A stretch of 64,000 nt of DNA from Dyadobacter fermentans DSM 18053 (GTDB lineage Bacteria > Bacteroidota > Bacteroidia > Cytophagales > Spirosomataceae), in assembly GCF_000023125.1 (NCBI RefSeq), contig NC_013037.1, positions 2,976,001-3,040,000 of the forward strand, given 5' to 3'. Below the pieces are notes generated by a model, which worked only from the letters and a program-made list of their open reading frames with translations, was not told the origin of the DNA and made no database searches. Shown here piece after piece: positions 7,994-16,264 of this stretch. The translations under genes and the position numbers were made by a program. Within the stretch, counting starts at the first letter, position 1, and each line of letters starts with the position of its first letter.

Positions 7994-8602
7994 TTATTTT
8001 GCGGCAACCAATTTCACGTCGATCGTGAAATCGTCATTGATCATTTTGTCGCCCAGGTTATCGAAGAAAGACTTCGAGTTGTATTTGATGTCGTATTTCG
8101 AACGGTCAACCACCAATTTACCGGTAGCTTCTGCGCCGGCAGCAGTAGTTTTAACGGTTACCGGGAAAGTTACCGGTTTGGTAATGCCTTTGATCGTCAG
8201 GTCGCCGGTTACATCGTACACGCCGGTTGCTTTTGGAGTCGCTTTGGTTACTACGAATGTTGCGGTCGGGTGCTTTTCAACGCCGAAGAAGTCGTCGGAT
8301 TTCAGGTGACCGATCAGTTTGCCATTGTATTCTTTGTCGGTAAGGTCCGTACAAGTAATGCTATTGAGGTCGGCAACGAATTTTCCACCGGTCAGTTTCG
8401 CGCCGTCCAGAACGATCGTTCCTTCTTTCAGAGAGATTTTACCTGTGTGCTCGCCGGTAACTTTTTTACCTACCCAGGTAAGCTCGCTTTTCGAAGTGTT
8501 CACTTTCAGATTGTTCACCTTTTTACCATTGTCTGCTGACACAGAAGAAGATACAAACAATGCTACTGCAAGAGATGCGACAAAAAATTTAAATGATTTC
8601 AT
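7994..8602 (-). CDS. YceI family exported protein
   Basis: A 202-residue protein with a signal peptide (MKSFKFFVASLAVALFVSSSVSA). The YceI lipocalin-like beta-barrel follows: LTWVGKKVTGEHTGKISL, HLKSDDFFGVEKHPTATF and GDLTIKGITKPVTFPV. YceI proteins bind polyprenoid or other lipophilic ligands in the periplasm. It lies 57 bp downstream of a MarR-family gene on the same strand, an arrangement suggesting MarR control of an operon. Confidence 0.93.
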   Translation of the reverse strand: MKSFKFFVASLAVALFVSSSVSADNGKKVNNLKVNTSKSELTWVGKKVTGEHTGKISLKEGTIVLDGAKLTGGKFVADLNSITCTDLTDKEYNGKLIGHLKSDDFFGVEKHPTATFVVTKATPKATGVYDVTGDLTIKGITKPVTFPVTVKTTAAGAEATGKLVVDRSKYDIKYNSKSFFDNLGDKMINDDFTIDVKLVAAK

Positions 8603-8659
8603 TGTAGTTTTAAATTAAAATTAAATTGAATTATGGATTTGTGTTAATTGTGTTTCATG

Positions 8660-9118
8660 TTAATCGTTCGGTTCCCGGAGCTTGTCGAGCAATGCGCTGA
8701 TCTGCTCCGCCTCCTCTTCCGAGATGATGTTGAACCGGTTTTCCCAATCCTCGATAAACGGATCGAGTACTTTCAGCAGTTCTAGCCCTTCGCTGGTAAT
8801 CACCACATCCACCGCACGGCGGTCGCTTTCACACGAAGTCCGTTTGGCCAGATTTTTCGCCAGCAGCTTGTCGATGAGCCGGGAGGTGTTGGAACTCTTA
8901 TCGAGCATGCGATCGGTAATTTCGCTCACCTTGATCGGGTTGCCTTGCTGTCCCCTCAAAATCCGCAGTACATTATATTGCTGTGGCGTAATGTCGTGCT
9001 CCTTGAACGATTCGAGCTGCTTATATTCGAGCCACTTGGTGGTGTACACCAGGTTTAACGCCAACTTTTGGTACGGGCTCCGAAATTTTTTCTGCTTGAT
9101 ATCAGTTTCAATAGACAT
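8660..9118 (-). CDS. MarR family transcriptional regulator
   Basis: A 152-residue winged-helix regulator. The recognition region reads PIKVSEITDRMLDKSSNTSRLIDKLLAKNLAKR, followed by the wing motif SCESDRRAVDVVIT with the typical D-R-R. The ATG at 9118 (MSIETDIKQ) is chosen over 9139, which would add seven atypical residues. It probably controls itself and the downstream YceI gene; a 12-bp perfect palindrome lies 27 bp upstream. The ligand is unknown. Confidence 0.9.
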   Translation of the reverse strand: MSIETDIKQKKFRSPYQKLALNLVYTTKWLEYKQLESFKEHDITPQQYNVLRILRGQQGNPIKVSEITDRMLDKSSNTSRLIDKLLAKNLAKRTSCESDRRAVDVVITSEGLELLKVLDPFIEDWENRFNIISEEEAEQISALLDKLREPND

Positions 9119-9144
9119 AGCCAAAAATGTTAAATGCATTAATG

Positions 9145-9156
9145 ATGTATATACAT
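9145..9156. promoter_or_regulatory. Candidate MarR operator
   Basis: ATGTATATACAT is a perfect 12-bp palindrome 27 bp upstream of the MarR start. It lies within a larger AT-rich dyad (TTAAATG and CATTTAA arms). Autoregulation is inferred from family habit. Confidence 0.4.
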
Positions 9157-9302
9157 TTAATGTTGAAACATCTATTAGGAAGAGAATAGTTCAGTTTGGG
9201 GGAAAAATATTTGGAAAAAGTTTTTGACTGGCTTGAAAGCTTTTTGCGCAACAGTTCAATTCGAACAATAAAATCCTGACTATCAATACTTAACAACGAA
9301 AA

Positions 9303-9878
9303 ATGATCGAACTCCAGAAGCCCCTGATCCTGGCTTCCAACTCTCCCCGAAGAAAACAATTATTGCACGACGCCGGCTTTGCATTCACGGTGGAAGTGCT
9401 TCCTACCGATGAAAGTTACCCGCCCGGCCTCCCCGCCGAAGAGGTTGCCGGCCACATTTCGAAGGAAAAAGCCCGCATGTTCGAGGGCATCCGGCCTGGT
9501 TCGCTGGTACTTACCGCCGACACCGTCGTGATCGCCGATCACCACATTCTGGGCAAGCCGTCGGATTCCGGAGATGCTTTCAGGATGATCAGCATGCTTT
9601 CGGGGAGAAGCCATAAGGTCGTGACGGCGGTCAGTTTGCTGGCGGACGGCAGGATCAGCACGGTGGCCGACGCGGCGGAAGTTTATTTCCGCGACTTGGA
9701 AGATTGGGAAATCAACTACTATATTGAGCAGTACAAACCCTTCGACAAAGCCGGGTCGTATGGCATCCAGGAATGGATCGGGATGGTAGGCATCGGAAAA
9801 ATCGAAGGGTCGTTTTACACGATCATGGGCTTGCCCGTCCATGTCGTTTACCAATTATTGAAACCGCATTTCCGATAG
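9303..9878 (+). CDS. maf: Maf-like nucleoside triphosphate pyrophosphatase
   Basis: A 191-residue Maf/Ham1-superfamily house-cleaning enzyme that hydrolyses non-canonical or excess dTTP/UTP-type nucleotides. It starts with the signature LILASNSPRRKQLL and continues with VLTADTVVIADHHILGKP, LSGRSHKVVTAV, and KAGSYGIQEW for base recognition. The KAGSYGIQ form fits the dTTP/UTP (YhdE) subgroup. The GH13 gene follows after 7 bp, so the two are probably cotranscribed. Confidence 0.92.
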   Translation: MIELQKPLILASNSPRRKQLLHDAGFAFTVEVLPTDESYPPGLPAEEVAGHISKEKARMFEGIRPGSLVLTADTVVIADHHILGKPSDSGDAFRMISMLSGRSHKVVTAVSLLADGRISTVADAAEVYFRDLEDWEINYYIEQYKPFDKAGSYGIQEWIGMVGIGKIEGSFYTIMGLPVHVVYQLLKPHFR

Positions 9879-9885
9879 CATCGCT

Positions 9886-11415
9886 ATGCCTGCCGACAAG
9901 CCAGCTAATGTCCCGAAAATCTGTTATGAGATATTTGTCCGCTCTTTCTGCGATTCGAACGGCGACGGCATTGGCGATCTGAACGGCATCATTTCCAAAC
10001 TCGATTACCTGGCCGATCTGGGCATCGAGGCGATATGGCTCACGCCGATCCACCCTTCGCCGACCTATCACAAATACGACGTCGTCGATTACTACGCCAT
10101 CGAGCCCGAATACGGCACGATGGACGATTTCAAGCGCCTCCTTGCCGGTGCCCACGCGCGCGGGATTGCCATTTACCTCGACCTGATTATCAACCACACC
10201 AGCACGCTGCATCCGTGGTTCAGGGAAGCGCGGAAAAGCAAGGATAGCCCCTACCGGCAGTTTTACTGGTGGATGACCCAGGACCAGATCGATCACCTGG
10301 GCATTTCCGAGCGCGAAACTTCCGACGACTCGCAAGTGGTGTATCCGTGGCACGACAACCCGGACGACGACGAAAAGTACTACGGCCTTTTCTACAAAGG
10401 AATGCCCGACCTCAATTATCATTCGGAACCTTTACGGGAAGAAATAGCCAAAATCGTGCACTTCTGGCTGGCCGACATCGGCGTGGACGGCTTCCGCCTC
10501 GACGCCGCACGGCACATTTATCCCGAATGGGACAGCGAGCAAAGCATCACTTTCTGGGATTTTTTTTCAAAAGTCGTCGCCAGGTCCAACCCAAATGCAT
10601 TCACTGTGGGCGAAGTTTGGGCTGATACAGAAGAAGTTGCCCCCTATTTCCGAAATCTGAACGCCACATTTCATTTCGACCTCAGCTTCGCGTTGCAGCG
10701 CATGCTCACCGCCGGCCGCGACGAACAGCTGGTGGATAAACTGCTGGCCAGCTTCCAGCTTTTCCAGAAATACAATCCGCTGTTTGTGAATGCAATCATG
10801 CTCACCAACCACGATCAGGAGCGGATCGGGAGCGTTGTGGGCGGGGATATGGATAAAATCAAACTGGCGGCTTCCATTCTGCTCACACTTCCCGGCCAGC
10901 CTTATCTCTATTATGGTGAAGAAATCGGCATGCTAGGGTCGAAGCCTGATCCCTACATTCGCGAACCGTTTCTCTGGACGGCCGAGCCGGACGACCCGCA
11001 GCGTGCTTCCTGGATCACCCCGGAATTTACCACGCTGAAAACAGTGGCGCCCCTTTCGGAGCAGATCGGCGACGAAGCGTCTGTTTATCAACATTACCGA
11101 ACCCTCATACATCTCCGCAGGACCGAACCTGCATTGAGCCAGATCCTCGCCCCGAACCTGCAACCCGTTCGCCTTAGCGACGACCGGCTGCTCGCCTACT
11201 TCCGCCCGCACGTGGACCGGTCGCTGGTGGTGATCCATAATCTTTCCGACGAGGCAACGGAATTCACCATGCCGGAGGATAAATCACTTTACAGCGAAGT
11301 ACTTTTCTCGACCGACCCGCTGCATGCCACCACGCTCGCCGCGAGCCGTTTATCGCCCCACGCTACGGTCATCCTCGCGCCCGCCCGCACTCGTGCCATG
11401 CGCAAAAACCAGTAG
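9886..11415 (+). CDS. GH13 alpha-amylase family glycosidase
   Basis: A 509-residue cytosolic (no signal peptide) GH13 enzyme acting on alpha-glucosides. The (beta/alpha)8 barrel begins ICYEIFVRSFCDSNGDGIGDLNGI. The catalytic residues are recognisable: nucleophile Asp206 in GFRLDAARH, acid/base Glu243 in TVGEVW and Asp310 in LTNHDQ. A C-terminal beta domain follows residue about 420. The fold and the NGDGIGD calcium-type loop resemble alpha-glucosidase, trehalose-synthase or oligo-1,6-glucosidase subfamilies. Exact specificity cannot be read from sequence. It sits 7 bp after maf. Confidence 0.88.
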   Translation: MPADKPANVPKICYEIFVRSFCDSNGDGIGDLNGIISKLDYLADLGIEAIWLTPIHPSPTYHKYDVVDYYAIEPEYGTMDDFKRLLAGAHARGIAIYLDLIINHTSTLHPWFREARKSKDSPYRQFYWWMTQDQIDHLGISERETSDDSQVVYPWHDNPDDDEKYYGLFYKGMPDLNYHSEPLREEIAKIVHFWLADIGVDGFRLDAARHIYPEWDSEQSITFWDFFSKVVARSNPNAFTVGEVWADTEEVAPYFRNLNATFHFDLSFALQRMLTAGRDEQLVDKLLASFQLFQKYNPLFVNAIMLTNHDQERIGSVVGGDMDKIKLAASILLTLPGQPYLYYGEEIGMLGSKPDPYIREPFLWTAEPDDPQRASWITPEFTTLKTVAPLSEQIGDEASVYQHYRTLIHLRRTEPALSQILAPNLQPVRLSDDRLLAYFRPHVDRSLVVIHNLSDEATEFTMPEDKSLYSEVLFSTDPLHATTLAASRLSPHATVILAPARTRAMRKNQ

Positions 11416-11475
11416 AGAACCGCCGTTTCCGTGCTTTGTTGCGTATTCCAAATTGGTACTGCTAATGCACTCCCT

Positions 11476-12486
11476 ATGAAATCCGGTATTATCTCAGTTT
11501 GTCTGATCGTTGTTCTGACCTGTACTGCTATGGCGCAAAAGTCCTACCCTACCATGGGCAAGATTGTTTATGAAGATCCGTCGTTCGAAAAGCTTTTGTC
11601 CAAAGATGCAAAGATAGAAGTGCTGGCGTCGGGTTTCGAATGGTCGGAAGGGCCGGTGTGGGTGAAAGACGGAGGTTACCTGCTGTTTTCGGATGTACCG
11701 AAGAATAAGGTTTACAAATGGGATGAAAAAGAAGGGCTTTCGGTGTTCCTGGAACCGTCGGGCTATACAGGTCGCGGCGTTTACAGCGATGAGCCGGGCA
11801 GCAACGGCCTCATCATCGACAACAAAGGCCGCCTCGTTTCCTGCGAGCATGGTGACCGGCGCATTTCGGCCATGCCGTTGCAGGTAGGCGGTAAAATTAC
11901 CCTGGCCGACCACTTCGAGGGAAAGCGTTTCAACAGCCCGAATGACGTGGTGCAGCACAGCAATGGCGACTATTATTTTACTGATCCGCCTTATGGTCTT
12001 GCCAAAAAACACGAAGATCCGACGCGTGAAATCTCTCAGTTTGGTGTTTACCGCATTCATAAGGACGGCAAAGTGACTATGCAGGTAAGCGACCTGAGCC
12101 GCCCGAACGGCCTTGCATTCTCACCGGACGGCAAGACATTGTATGTAGCGCAATCCGATCCTGAAAAGTCAATCTGGATGGCCTACCCGATGGATGCGAA
12201 TGGCAATGCTGGCAAGGGAAAATTGATTTACGATGCTACGCCGATGGGCAAAAAAGGCATTCCCGGCCTGCCGGACGGCCTCAAAATCGACAAGGATGGC
12301 AATTTATGGTCATCAGGGCCGGGCGGAATGCTCATCATCAGCCCCGCAGGCAAGTTGCTGGGCCGCATTGAAATGGGCGAACTGACTTCCAATTGCGCCT
12401 GGGGAAATGACGGCTCCACGCTGTACATGACCGTGGACGGTTACGTGTGCAGGATCAAAACCAACACGAAAGGCGTGGGTTGGTGA
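11476..12486 (+). CDS. Exported SMP-30/gluconolactonase family protein
   Basis: 336 residues from the ATG at 11476, which gives a clean signal peptide (MKSGIISVCLIVVLTCTAMAQ); the open frame to 11431 adds an unlikely extension. The rest is a six-bladed propeller with SMP-30 landmarks: FEWSEGPVWV (metal-binding Glu), RFNSPNDVV with the conserved Asn, and SRPNGLAFSPDGK. Predicted to hydrolyse sugar lactones in the periplasm in a metal-dependent way. The gene abuts a convergent gene with no spacer. Confidence 0.88.
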   Translation: MKSGIISVCLIVVLTCTAMAQKSYPTMGKIVYEDPSFEKLLSKDAKIEVLASGFEWSEGPVWVKDGGYLLFSDVPKNKVYKWDEKEGLSVFLEPSGYTGRGVYSDEPGSNGLIIDNKGRLVSCEHGDRRISAMPLQVGGKITLADHFEGKRFNSPNDVVQHSNGDYYFTDPPYGLAKKHEDPTREISQFGVYRIHKDGKVTMQVSDLSRPNGLAFSPDGKTLYVAQSDPEKSIWMAYPMDANGNAGKGKLIYDATPMGKKGIPGLPDGLKIDKDGNLWSSGPGGMLIISPAGKLLGRIEMGELTSNCAWGNDGSTLYMTVDGYVCRIKTNTKGVGW

Positions 12487-13029
12487 TCAGTTTTTCTGAC
12501 GGTATTCGCGCAAGGTATTGTCCACGTCCCGCTTCACATTAGCCCAGTCGGATTTGCCGTTGCGGTAAATGTTGGTGTAGGCTTTGTAGAGCATCAGCCG
12601 GTCGTCGCTAATCTTGTCGAGCTCCATTGCCATCACCTGCCGCGAGGATGATTTCGCATTTTTATACTCATTCAACAGGTTATTATAGCGGTTTTCGAGG
12701 TTATCCAGCTCGTACAATACCACTTCTCCCAGCTTGTCCATTTCGGCATACTGGCTCAGAAGACGGTGATTATAATCCGCATTACCGCTTGCCGGCAAGC
12801 CCTGAGATCCCGTCTGGCTGCTGCCATCCACCACACGGTCGTAATCCTTTCGGTAAGTGCCTGTCTCGGAATCCCGGTCATTGGTCGGTGTGCGCGACGA
12901 GCGGTCTGTCGAAGATGTGCCGTGAATCCTGTCGTGCCGGCGCTGCAATGTCTCCGAGCAGGAGAAGATCAGGGCGGCCAATATCAAAAATGAACCGAGT
13001 ATATAGAGCTTTTTCACCTGTAATCCCAT
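12487..13029 (-). CDS. Putative lipoprotein with a Ser/Arg/Asp-rich linker
   Basis: A 180-residue protein with an N-terminal hydrophobic segment ending in the lipobox-like IFSC (Cys24). A low-complexity hydrophilic linker (about residues 28-80) and a helical C-terminal region with coiled-coil character follow. No known domain is recognised. Its ATG overlaps the upstream gene's stop codon by one base (TAATG), so it is translationally coupled to the outer-membrane beta-barrel protein, and the two may work together at the outer membrane. Confidence 0.7.
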   Translation of the reverse strand: MGLQVKKLYILGSFLILAALIFSCSETLQRRHDRIHGTSSTDRSSRTPTNDRDSETGTYRKDYDRVVDGSSQTGSQGLPASGNADYNHRLLSQYAEMDKLGEVVLYELDNLENRYNNLLNEYKNAKSSSRQVMAMELDKISDDRLMLYKAYTNIYRNGKSDWANVKRDVDNTLREYRQKN

Positions 13030-13547
13030 TAAAAGTTATGTCTCAGACCCATGCTGAGATTGGGATTAAAGTAAAATAATTTGGGAATAAATTCAAGATA
13101 ACCACCGCCTTCCACGAAAAAAGAAGTCGGTTTTTGTGCGAAGAAAAATTCCAGACCCCCGGTTGCCGAAGGACCGGTGGAAATGTTGGTTGTGTAAACG
13201 GAGCGGACATTCCGGTCGGGATAATAGCGCCGCGAGTTGATCTGCACACCCGGGCCGATATAGGCGATCATCCGGTCGTTGAACATTGGCACGTACCACA
13301 GATAAGTGGCGTTGAACATCACGCCCAGCCCGCCCAGGTCGTCGTTGCTCACCTTGTAATTGTCCTTGCCCTTAAACATGCCGAGGTAAGTACCAAAACT
13401 CACATCGAGCGCATTTCTGTCACCATATTTCCTCAAACTGACGGCAATAGGCTCACCCGCCTCGAAACCGACGGCCCATTTCTGGGTCTGCCCGTACGAA
13501 ACAAACCCGGTAAGCAACACCACGAGCAATAGACACAACTTCTTCAT
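13029..13547 (-). CDS. Small outer-membrane beta-barrel protein
   Basis: 172 residues from the ATG at 13547, which starts a classic signal peptide (MKKLCLLLVVLLTGFVSYGQ). The mature part alternates polar and aromatic residues in short beta-hairpins, contains IAYIGPGVQIN, and ends in the terminal aromatic (RHNF) expected for an outer-membrane barrel. The longer frame to 13586 is less plausible. First gene of a two-gene unit with the lipoprotein at 12487. Confidence 0.75.
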   Translation of the reverse strand: MKKLCLLLVVLLTGFVSYGQTQKWAVGFEAGEPIAVSLRKYGDRNALDVSFGTYLGMFKGKDNYKVSNDDLGGLGVMFNATYLWYVPMFNDRMIAYIGPGVQINSRRYYPDRNVRSVYTTNISTGPSATGGLEFFFAQKPTSFFVEGGGYLEFIPKLFYFNPNLSMGLRHNF

Positions 13548-13759
13548 AATGATACCGATTAGCGATAAACGAACCGGTCTCCCCATCAGCCGGCGAGAAG
13601 CGGTTCCGGCCTGAACATTGCAAAAACGGTACCATTACGGGATTGTGCGGCGGAAAACCCATTTACTCAAAATCGGAAATGTGGTTTTGTTTCCAGACCA
13701 TTTTCTTTCTAATATTGGGGCCTCAATCAGGTTCGCCGTCCAATCTAACTAACACACCA

Positions 13760-14263
13760 GTGACCCAAATCAAGCAGAACAAGATCTTCAATCCCAAAGA
13801 TATCATTGCCTATTTTCTTGTTGCGGGTACCGGTGCTTTGATCCAGTTAGTTTCCAGCAGTCTCATTCAGGACTGGTTCAATATCTCGTGGAGCGACTCC
13901 ATTGTGCCTTCCTACATCATCGGTTTTTTCTGGGGCTTCACACTCACAAAGCTCTTCGCATTCGACGCCCGCCGCAGCAATCAAACGCGCCGCGAAATGG
14001 TGAAATTCCTCATGGTTTCGATGGTATCGCTTTTCATTACCTGGGCATTCACCATCGGTTCGTCCAAGTTCCTGGTCGATTACCTCGGCATGGAGGTTTA
14101 CAAAGTGAAGTTCTCCTTCGCCAAAAAGGAAGTGAATGTAACCGAAATGGTCTGTTACGTGATCGGAATGGGTTTCAGTTTTGTGAGTAATTATATTTTG
14201 CACAAAACCTTCACTTTTAAGAGCACCGGTTTCTACAATCGCCTGAAAGTCCTGATCCGCTAG
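13760..14263 (+). CDS. GtrA family membrane protein
   Basis: A protein of about 167 residues with four predicted membrane spans and the GtrA ending: YVIGMGFSFVSNYILHKTFTF, in which SNYILHKTFTF matches the family's N-Y-x-x-x-[RK]-x-[FW]-x-F pattern. GtrA proteins help translocate polyprenyl-linked sugars across the membrane. I favour the GTG at 13760 because homologous sequence starts there and a TAATATTG promoter-like element lies near 13711. An ATG at 13679 and a TTG at 13643 are longer alternatives. No glycosyltransferase partner adjoins it. Confidence 0.82.
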   Translation: MTQIKQNKIFNPKDIIAYFLVAGTGALIQLVSSSLIQDWFNISWSDSIVPSYIIGFFWGFTLTKLFAFDARRSNQTRREMVKFLMVSMVSLFITWAFTIGSSKFLVDYLGMEVYKVKFSFAKKEVNVTEMVCYVIGMGFSFVSNYILHKTFTFKSTGFYNRLKVLIR

Positions 14264-14266
14264 TCG

Positions 14267-15448
14267 TTACAGCCTCTCCACGATCATCGCCGACGCTCCT
14301 CCCCCGCCGTTACAAATGGCGGCCAAACCGTATCGCCCGTTTTTCTGCTCCAAAACAGACAGTAATGTGGTAACAATGCGTGCCCCGGAAGCGCCCAGCG
14401 GATGCCCGAGCGACACCGCGCCGCCAAACACATTCACTTTCTCCACATCCAGGTCCAATGCCTGCATATAGGCCAGCGCAACCACCGCAAAGGCCTCATT
14501 CACCTCGAAATAGTCGATATCGGAGATTTTTAAACCTGCTTTTTTCAACACTTTTTCCGTAGCCAGCACCGGGGTGGTGGTAAACCATGCCGGCTCTTGC
14601 TCAGCGTCGGCAAAAGCCACAATGCGTGCGATCGGTTTCAGGTTCTGCGCATTCACCGCGCGGCTACCCGCTAGCACCAGTGCCGCCCCGCCGTCGTTGA
14701 TAGTCGACGCATTGGCGGCCGTAACCGTCCCGTCTTTGGAAAAAACAGGTTTTAATGCAGGTATTTTATCAAATTTAACTCGCTTGTATTCTTCGTCCTC
14801 GGCTACAACGGTTACGTCTCCTTTGGCAGAAACCACTTCCACGGGCACAATTTCACCCGCTAACGAACCATTGGCCGTCGCTTCCGCGGAACGCTGGTAG
14901 GAACGGATGGCAAATTCATCCTGGGCTTCACGGGAAATGTTGTACTTCAATGCAGTTTTATCGCCGCAAACGCCCATGCCGATCTGGTCGTACACATCGG
15001 TCAGCCCGTCTTTCAAAAGTCCGTCGATTATCTCACCATGACCGTAACCATAGCCATTACGGCCTTTGGGTAAATAATACGGTATTTGCGACATATTTTC
15101 CATTCCGCCGGCCACTACCACGTCCGCATCGCCCAGCTGAATGGCTTGCGCGCCGAAAGCCGCGGCCTTCATTCCCGAAGCACAAACTTTGTTTACCGTC
15201 GTACAAATGACCGAAACCGGCAGCCCCGCATAAATGGCAGCCTGCCGCGCCGGCGCCTGCCCCAGATTAGCAGAAACGACATTGCCCATCAGCACCTCGT
15301 CCACCGAATCCGGTTCGACACCCGATTTCGAAAGTGCGCCCTGAATAGCCGTAGCGCCGAGTTTCGCAGCATGAATAGAGGAAAGAACACCTCCAAAACT
15401 ACCAATGGGAGTGCGGGAAGCAGAAAGAATGAAGACGTCAGTTTGCAT
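14267..15448 (-). CDS. Acetyl-CoA C-acetyltransferase (thiolase)
   Basis: A 393-residue degradative/biosynthetic thiolase of normal length. The nucleophilic Cys89 lies in NKVCASGMKA, with the later catalytic motifs GHPLGASG and CNGGGGASA, and NEAFA between them. It condenses or cleaves acetoacetyl-CoA. The ATG at 15448 gives the standard N-terminus (MQTDVFILSASRTPIG); the frame to 15505 adds residues outside the family. The octamer GAATGAGTGAAT, whose reverse complement is tandemly repeated at 15878-15965, lies just upstream of the start. Confidence 0.94.
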   Translation of the reverse strand: MQTDVFILSASRTPIGSFGGVLSSIHAAKLGATAIQGALSKSGVEPDSVDEVLMGNVVSANLGQAPARQAAIYAGLPVSVICTTVNKVCASGMKAAAFGAQAIQLGDADVVVAGGMENMSQIPYYLPKGRNGYGYGHGEIIDGLLKDGLTDVYDQIGMGVCGDKTALKYNISREAQDEFAIRSYQRSAEATANGSLAGEIVPVEVVSAKGDVTVVAEDEEYKRVKFDKIPALKPVFSKDGTVTAANASTINDGGAALVLAGSRAVNAQNLKPIARIVAFADAEQEPAWFTTTPVLATEKVLKKAGLKISDIDYFEVNEAFAVVALAYMQALDLDVEKVNVFGGAVSLGHPLGASGARIVTTLLSVLEQKNGRYGLAAICNGGGGASAMIVERL

Positions 15449-15532
15449 GATGAATGAGTGAATTTCGAGTAGGCTCACCGGAACTCCAACGGCCGGCACT
15501 GGCAAGATACAAATAACCGCTTAATATGAATA

Positions 15533-15810
15533 AAATGCCGTCAGGCGTGTAATATTTGTGGCAAAGAAGCATCCATCCAACGTTCAGGAAATGCCCTTGG
15601 GCATGTAACGACAAATGCACGCGTATCCGCGTAAATGCCGTCAGGCATGTAAAATTGGAAGCAAAAAGCCCCTTATCCAAAGCGCCACAAATGCCGTCAG
15701 GCATGCAAAATTGGTAGCAAAAAGTCCCTTATTCAAAGCGCCACAAATGCCGTCAGGCATGTTACAACAATGCACCTGCGCTATCCGTGTTGTTACATCC
15801 CTGACGGGAT
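15533..15810. repeat. Cluster of REP-like hairpins, family A
   Basis: Five copies of a hairpin core begin at about 15533, 15590, 15633, 15689 and 15745. Most read ATGCCGTCAGGCAT, an ATGCC/GGCAT stem with a GTCA loop. A sixth, ATCCCTGACGGGAT, lies in the opposite orientation at 15797-15810. The last three forward copies recur at exactly 56 bp and share their flanks (AAAATTGGNAGCAAAAAG and CAAAGCGCCAC). The cluster fills the spacer upstream of the thiolase gene. Confidence 0.75.
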
Positions 15811-15877
15811 TTGTGGACTATCGGGTAACCATTTTTCTACCAATATTACATCGCTACGCGATTTCTGCGTCTGATCT

Positions 15878-15965
15878 ATTCACTCATTCACTCATTCACT
15901 CATTCACCGTTCCACGGCGGCTCATTCACTCATTCACCGTTCCACGGCGGCTCATTCACTCATTC
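15878..15965. repeat. Octamer tandem repeat (TCATTCAC) with an interrupting hairpin
   Basis: The 8-bp unit TCATTCAC is repeated. The array is twice interrupted by the same 14-bp CCGTTCCACGGCGG, giving two near-identical 30-bp units. The complementary unit GAATGAGTGAAT occurs at about 15450-15465, so the two octamer tracts flank the family A hairpin cluster as inverted arms. Confidence 0.7.
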
Positions 15966-15973
15966 CTCCCACC

Positions 15974-16225
15974 TCACAACTCCTCCGAGCTCTCCGGGAG
16001 GTGGTCGTATTCACCCTTCCAGGCGTAGTAGCCGAAAATGACGAGGCCTGTGCAGATGGGGATGAATATGAGGATGATAATCGCCCATTGCAAGGTTGTG
16101 TTGGTGCGGGCGATGCCTTCTGCTGCTTCACCGATCTTGTCGGCTGCCTGCATGAAGAGGAAAACAATGATAACCGGACCAAGCGCGATCCAGAGCAAGC
16201 CTAGTATTTTCTTTAAACCACTCAT
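15974..16225 (-). CDS. Small membrane protein accompanying the MHS transporter
   Basis: An 83-residue protein with two membrane spans (about residues 5-24 and 45-66), a charged loop (ADKIGEAAEG) between them, and an acidic tail. The ATG at 16225 is chosen because it gives the natural MSGLKKILGLLW start. It lies 39 bp downstream of the MHS transporter on the same strand. Small proteins of this kind are often found next to such transporters in Bacteroidota and may be accessory subunits; that role is inferred. Confidence 0.7.
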   Translation of the reverse strand: MSGLKKILGLLWIALGPVIIVFLFMQAADKIGEAAEGIARTNTTLQWAIIILIFIPICTGLVIFGYYAWKGEYDHLPESSEEL

Positions 16226-16264
16226 TTTGTATTGGTTATTAAATGTCAAATGCTTTTTTCGAAC

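Noticed and set aside
15633..15810. A CRISPR array (regular 56-bp period)
   Set aside because: Spacer-like segments are themselves conserved between units, cores are short hairpins, one copy is inverted, and no cas genes are present.
15615..16028. A 137-codon frame through the spacer upstream of the thiolase gene
   Set aside because: It consists of translated hairpin and octamer repeats and runs into the end of the real gene on the other strand.
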